DNA of 64,000 nt from Apus apus. Lineage: Eukaryota; Chordata; Aves; Apodiformes; Apodidae. Shown here piece after piece: positions 59,561-64,000 of the stretch. The stretch spans positions 41,015,290-41,079,289 of the forward strand of contig NC_067282.1 of assembly GCF_020740795.1 (NCBI RefSeq). The letters are read 5' to 3'. The notes beneath the pieces are model-generated. The model ran no database searches and had not been told where the DNA came from. It saw only the letters and a list, made by a program, of their open reading frames with translations. A program made the position numbers and the translations under genes. How positions within the stretch are numbered: position 1 is the stretch's first letter; every line of letters begins with the position of its first letter.

Positions 59561-62500
59561 TTAAACAGAAGCAAGAAAGAAAACATTTAAAACCACTGTC
59601 TACACCAGTTCCTAAAATCTTAGTATCTATTTGCATCTGCTAAAAACTATGAGACCCATAACTGGTTTATTTATTATGTTATTTGCTAGCATTTTATGGA
59701 TATTTCAGTAATCTCTTATCTACTCAGTATTTAAAAAATAAACCAAAAAACAAGCCCAACGCTAAAATATCCTTTGTTGCTTCTTTTTAATCTCATATTC
59801 AAATTTCTTTTAATTATCTCTCCCATTTTACAAAATACTTTACATAAACTAAAAGTAAATCCAAATGAGTGCTACACGGTAAAAAACAGAACCGAATATA
59901 CCCCACTTATGGACAAATACAATTATCTTTTATGCCCAAATTAGTCCTATTCCTTACTCGCAAAAGTGATAGTTAAAAATAACAATATTAAATGTAACTT
60001 CAAGATGATAAGTATCCTTTTATTTATCATAGATAGCAGATAAGATCTTTTACTATTTCCTCGTGTAATGTTTTCTTAAATGCTGAAATTACGGTTGGTA
60101 TTCCAGTTATTTCACTTCCCCACAGAACACAGCAGCTTTCCTGCTTTTGTTTGCTTAGTTATAGAACTGCATAGCATACTTAATACAGTAACTTGAAAAA
60201 AGTTAATGATTGTGGATAAAGAGACTATTGTCCCAGATACGCTTTGATACTGATATATCAATGTATTTCTGAGGGGAATAAGAAAGGCGTAAGTATTTCC
60301 CTAAGTGAGAACCTGAAACAAGAAAGAGATAGTATTACATCCTTTGTTATGGAATATATAGTATATTCTATATAATAATTCTTCTATACTGAATACTAGG
60401 ATATACAAAACACAATTCACAGATTATATGTAAGGACCTAATTGAAATTTTGCAAAAATTGGAAAGACATGGTCTTTTTTGCCCCAGTGAAAATTCAAAA
60501 AAGGGTTGGGACAATTCCAATGTCACCCATTGGAAAGTTTTTGTAGAGTTTTTCAGCTAAATTTTCCAAGTAGCCCATCTGCACTGAGCATGCTTTATCC
60601 CAGTGCTGCAGTAATGAAGCAGCTCTTTCCCTGCGACTCTCTCTCCTCATTCCTGCAAACAATTGCCACGCTAAATACTGGAGGAAAAAAAAAACCCAAA
60701 CAAAACAAGAAACTATCTTAGCTTTTTCTCTTAGTGTCCTGTCCCTGATATTCAGGCAGATGCAGAAGAAGAAACAGAGCGCATGCTGAAAGCAGTAGGG
60801 AACATGAGCTTGATGGGGAGGCAGAGAATACAGACAGATGTGGTACCAAACAGAAAAGGCTGTTAAGAGGGAATCGATGCAGTATGGACTCTTGAAATGG
60901 CAAGATGAGAGGAGGAGGCAAGAGGAAGGGTCAGAGAGAGGCAGGGGGCTGGGGGTCACTGAGAAGAGAGAGAGCTTTTAATTAGAGAAATAATCAGGGT
61001 GGCATGAAACATTTCAGAAGAGAACGCTGGAAGAATGTGAAGTTAGGGGAAAAAAGAAACACATTGTCATGTAGAGCAACGAAAGAGTGAGGTAAGCCAT
61101 TAAGAGAAGCTGGAATTGGAATGAGAAGAAAACTCATTCTCAGTAAGAGCTGAAACACAGAGATACAGGGATATGTGCTAGGGGAACACAGAGAAAAGGC
61201 ATTTTATGGTGAAAGGGAATCAATCTTCCCTCCAGCGCTGGAAGTGAACACAAAGATTCCCAACACTTATTTATCTGCCATTAACTACTTCTTGAACTAT
61301 TTTTGAAACCTGTCACCCTATAATAGCTGATCCACAATGAAAATAAGTTCCTACAGTTATATTTGTGTTGTAGGTTTACATATTGTGCTAGATCTAAAAG
61401 TTCTGAACTGTTGTTCTGACAATTAAGGTCAGTACGTTAAAGTATAAGAAATTGCAACTCTATCTTGCTTCTTTTTTCCTTTTCCTCAAAAAAAAACCCA
61501 AATATTTTAATTATATGTTAAGACTGCAAAGTAGAGACAGGAAATGTCAGAATTAAGGTTGCCTTTGCAATGTGATCCACTACCAGAATATGTTATGGTC
61601 AGCTCTTTAATTAAATAATAATCTGTGGTTTGTTTGGGTTGGGGTTGTTTTTCCCTTGCACCACCATAGGCAGATGAATCAAGGAAAGGTAATAATTACA
61701 GAGAATTTTACTTTTAAGTCCTTGATTTAATTTGTTGCAGAAATGGAAATACATGAAATGAATATAAATAGGCAGAGGATAGCTGGAAAAGAATGGATAA
61801 TCATGGTTAGAAAGCTGAAGTGCTGTTCCTATGTAGTTTGAGGTAAGTCCTTTAGAATGCATATTTTCAAAATACTCAGTAATTACGTGTTGTTAATTTC
61901 ATAAATATCCAGCTTGGTATCTCAGCCTATACATGAAATGGAATCCAACAGGAACAGTGATTTTAAATGCACTGAATACATAGGCCAAAAATGCTATATA
62001 TCCTGAAAAAATGGGTCCTAGCTACTTGAAAGTTAAGCAATTTGTCGCCTTAATCTTTGTTTGATTTGGTTTCCCAGCTTTCAAATGGGAATACTCTAAA
62101 TTTTGCTTCCTTGTGGGAACGCTCTGAAGATAAAGTAATTATTGTTTGTAAAGAGCTCAGATACTGTGGTGACTAGTGTAAAGAATGGCCTCCTAAGAAA
62201 TTTGAAGCCTGTCTTCAAACCAAACCAAACAACAATATTACTGGATTACAATAAAATGACATAATGACTGGTTTCCTACTAAATTCATTAGTTCAAATGG
62301 TGCTTTGAATAAGGCATACATTTTATGGGAAGGAAAGTAGGATTCTGGAATAACAAACCTCATACCATGTACCCACTTCCCAGGCAACATTTAATCTGGC
62401 ATACTCCAATTTCTGAGATACTGACTTTGCAGACATAACTCGCTTTCAATCTCAATGTTTTTGTTTACATACATGTGTTTGTCCTACATAAGAACTTATT

Positions 62501-64000
62501 GTCTCTTCTGTATTTGTTTATATGCTCAATGTATTAAAAGCTTGTTGACTTTTTATTCTGTTGTTACAGCCTACTTGTGGCACACCAGTAACAACTCTTT
62601 AGGATTTGGAAAAAGTGATTAAATAACACACGGAAGATGTCAAATGATACTGTTAAGGTGATTGACTGCAAAATGCAAAATAAAGGCAATTGAGAGTGAT
62701 TACTGGAGCTAATAATTTTAGGCTTGCCTCTGAAAAATGCACCTTCATTTACAATTTAAAACAATTGTTATTTTTACTGTTTAGTATTCATGTAGGTAGA
62801 TTTTCCTGTTCACTAGAGAAGGCTTTATAACATAAATACTATCTTAAGAATTTGCTCTTTACTAATATAATGGTGTTTGCAATATAGATATACATTTAGA
62901 TTCACAAGGGAAGTAATGTGGCTCTTTTGCATTTCATGTATAAATTTACTGAGCAGATTTGTTTTATTAAAATGTAAATAATGTGATATGGTAAATGAAA
63001 CATCCAAGAAGGGAATAAACAGATTATTTATCTTTAATACTCAAAGTAGCTTATTGAAACCTACCTTTCAGTAACTGCCACTGAATATTAGCTATGAAAT
63101 TCTCATCATGCCTTGAATGTTACCCATTAGGTTTAGCCATTTGTATAGTTAAAAGGCTCAAAATGTTTCATATATACCTTTAAAAATATTTTTATCTCAA
63201 ATATAACTACACATGTTCACAAAAACGACATTCAAGCATGTCTGAGATTCAACCCAATATTGCTTCAAATAAATTATTCTTTAATTGCTCTGTATAAACA
63301 GAAATGACCTATTAATTTAAAGAAAATCTATCGGCACAGAATGTATTCTCTCTTATAAACAAGCAAGATGAACTTGACCTTGTTTGAACTTGTTTTGATG
63401 TGGCCCAGATGGTAGGCTACATGCTTGAATAGCAGTCTAAAGCTGAGGAAAAACTCATATAGCAAGATCTAGATTTATAGCCTTTTGCAAATTCCTACCT
63501 TGTATTGTCCTTTCAGCATCTGTTCTGCCCCCGCTGCGGTCAGCTTCTATCTCTGGGGTCAGAGAGTCTAGAAACATAGAAAGGCAAGACTGACACATAT
63601 TTCATTTGATTCTTATAGCCCTTTTTACAACCTGTTACACCAATGCTGAATTACAATACAATCAACCTTTGTCAGTTTTTTTAATGTTGAACAATGACTG
63701 GAGGCCAGGACAATTTTTTGTTAGACTAGGAAGATTAATGAGTAATAGATTTTCCAAGCACAAAGAGGGGGGAGATAAAGAGTAAGAAAAAAAAAATTGA
63801 CTTCTCAAGCTAATAATATAAAATCGTCCTAGTCTGAACATTCTCTCCAGTGAGTTTATTTGCACATACTAGACAGAGTAACAAAACAATAAAGAGAGAG
63901 ACATCACTTGAATGAAGAAAAGAATAGAGATTTTCACATTTTCTTTTTTTCCCTCCCATCATGTTATAAATTTTCAATACAATGAGCTTCTTTTGGGGCT
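59561..64000. other. AT-rich unique DNA to the window end
   Basis: No gene was recognised. A second purine-rich patch lies at about 60740-61240, opposite the 154-codon minus frame 60495-60959, which has no domain motif. An ancient repeat relic lies at 62045-62187. Confidence 0.45.
62045..62187. repeat. Ancient amniote repeat (L3/MIR-type) fragment
   Basis: The order of words is clear: GGTTTCCCAGCTTTCAAATG, GGGAATACT, TTCCTTGTGGGAACGCTCTG, AAGATAAAGTAATTATTGTT, TGTAAAGAGCTCAGATACTG, then TGGTGACTAGTGTAAAGAA. This matches the known tail of ancient amniote relics (GTTTCCC...AAATGGG...GATAAA...AATG TTTGTAAAGCGCTTTGAGAT). It is the best preserved of the four relics in this window. Confidence 0.65.

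Noticed and set aside
60495..60959. 154-codon minus-strand open frame, the longest outside CR1
   Set aside because: It lies over a purine-rich patch whose complement yields few stops. The peptide is rich in S, L, F and C without domain motifs, and there is no splice or promoter context.
1..64000. Search for CRISPR arrays, bacterial operons, rRNA, tRNA and paired LTRs
   Set aside because: No regularly spaced repeats, no operon-like gene packing, no tRNA or rRNA wording, and no direct terminal repeat pair with primer-binding site was noticed. Paired LTRs cannot be fully excluded without a computed self-comparison.

Overview
The window looks like avian nuclear DNA. The evidence is many CR1 LINE retrotransposons carrying the bird CR1 signature: 3' ends made of ATTCTGTG or ATTCTATG octamers, and ORF2 fragments with GDFN, SKAFD, GVPQGS and FADD motifs. 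The background is AT-rich and non-coding, in keeping with a gene desert or very large introns. I cannot name the species. There is no operon-like structure, no rRNA or tRNA gene, no CRISPR array and no complete host protein-coding gene.

Layout. 1-4.9 kb holds a plus-strand CR1 3' end, an older antisense CR1 reverse-transcriptase fragment with a second CR1 nested in it, and an old CR1 at 4.15-4.87 kb. 4.9-11 kb shows no genes. 11-14 kb holds the longest CR1, with ORF1, endonuclease, reverse transcriptase and 3' end but an internal deletion. 14-20.8 kb is unique sequence. 20.8-24.1 kb has three minus-strand CR1 copies, one bounded by a perfect 15-bp target-site duplication. 26.5-30.8 kb contains the only host-gene candidate: a minus-strand terminal coding exon (30730-30828) behind a strong splice acceptor, followed by about 4.2 kb without recognisable transposons that ends in a poly(A) signal. 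31.5-32.9 kb is another internally deleted CR1. Part of it is almost identical, in inverted orientation, to the CR1 at 22.8-23.4 kb. 33-49 kb is mostly unique, with a few ancient repeat remnants and candidate regulatory clusters. 49.2-52.5 kb has more CR1 pieces, including a pair in permuted order. 56-59.6 kb is unusually purine-rich. The rest is unique AT-rich DNA.

How the parts relate. The CR1 pieces are dead copies: each is 5'-truncated, internally deleted or full of stops, so none can move by itself. The host signal is one candidate 3' terminal exon plus several clusters of developmental transcription-factor motifs (POU octamers at 46.8 kb, AP-1 at 33.3 kb, PBX/HOX-like at 53.2 kb). This would fit the 3' part and flank of a long developmental or neural gene on the minus strand. 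I could not identify that gene. I found no convincing novel enzymatic or defence system. The most unusual items are the mosaic-identity CR1 inverted pair, the two CR1 target-site duplications and the triple-octamer cluster.
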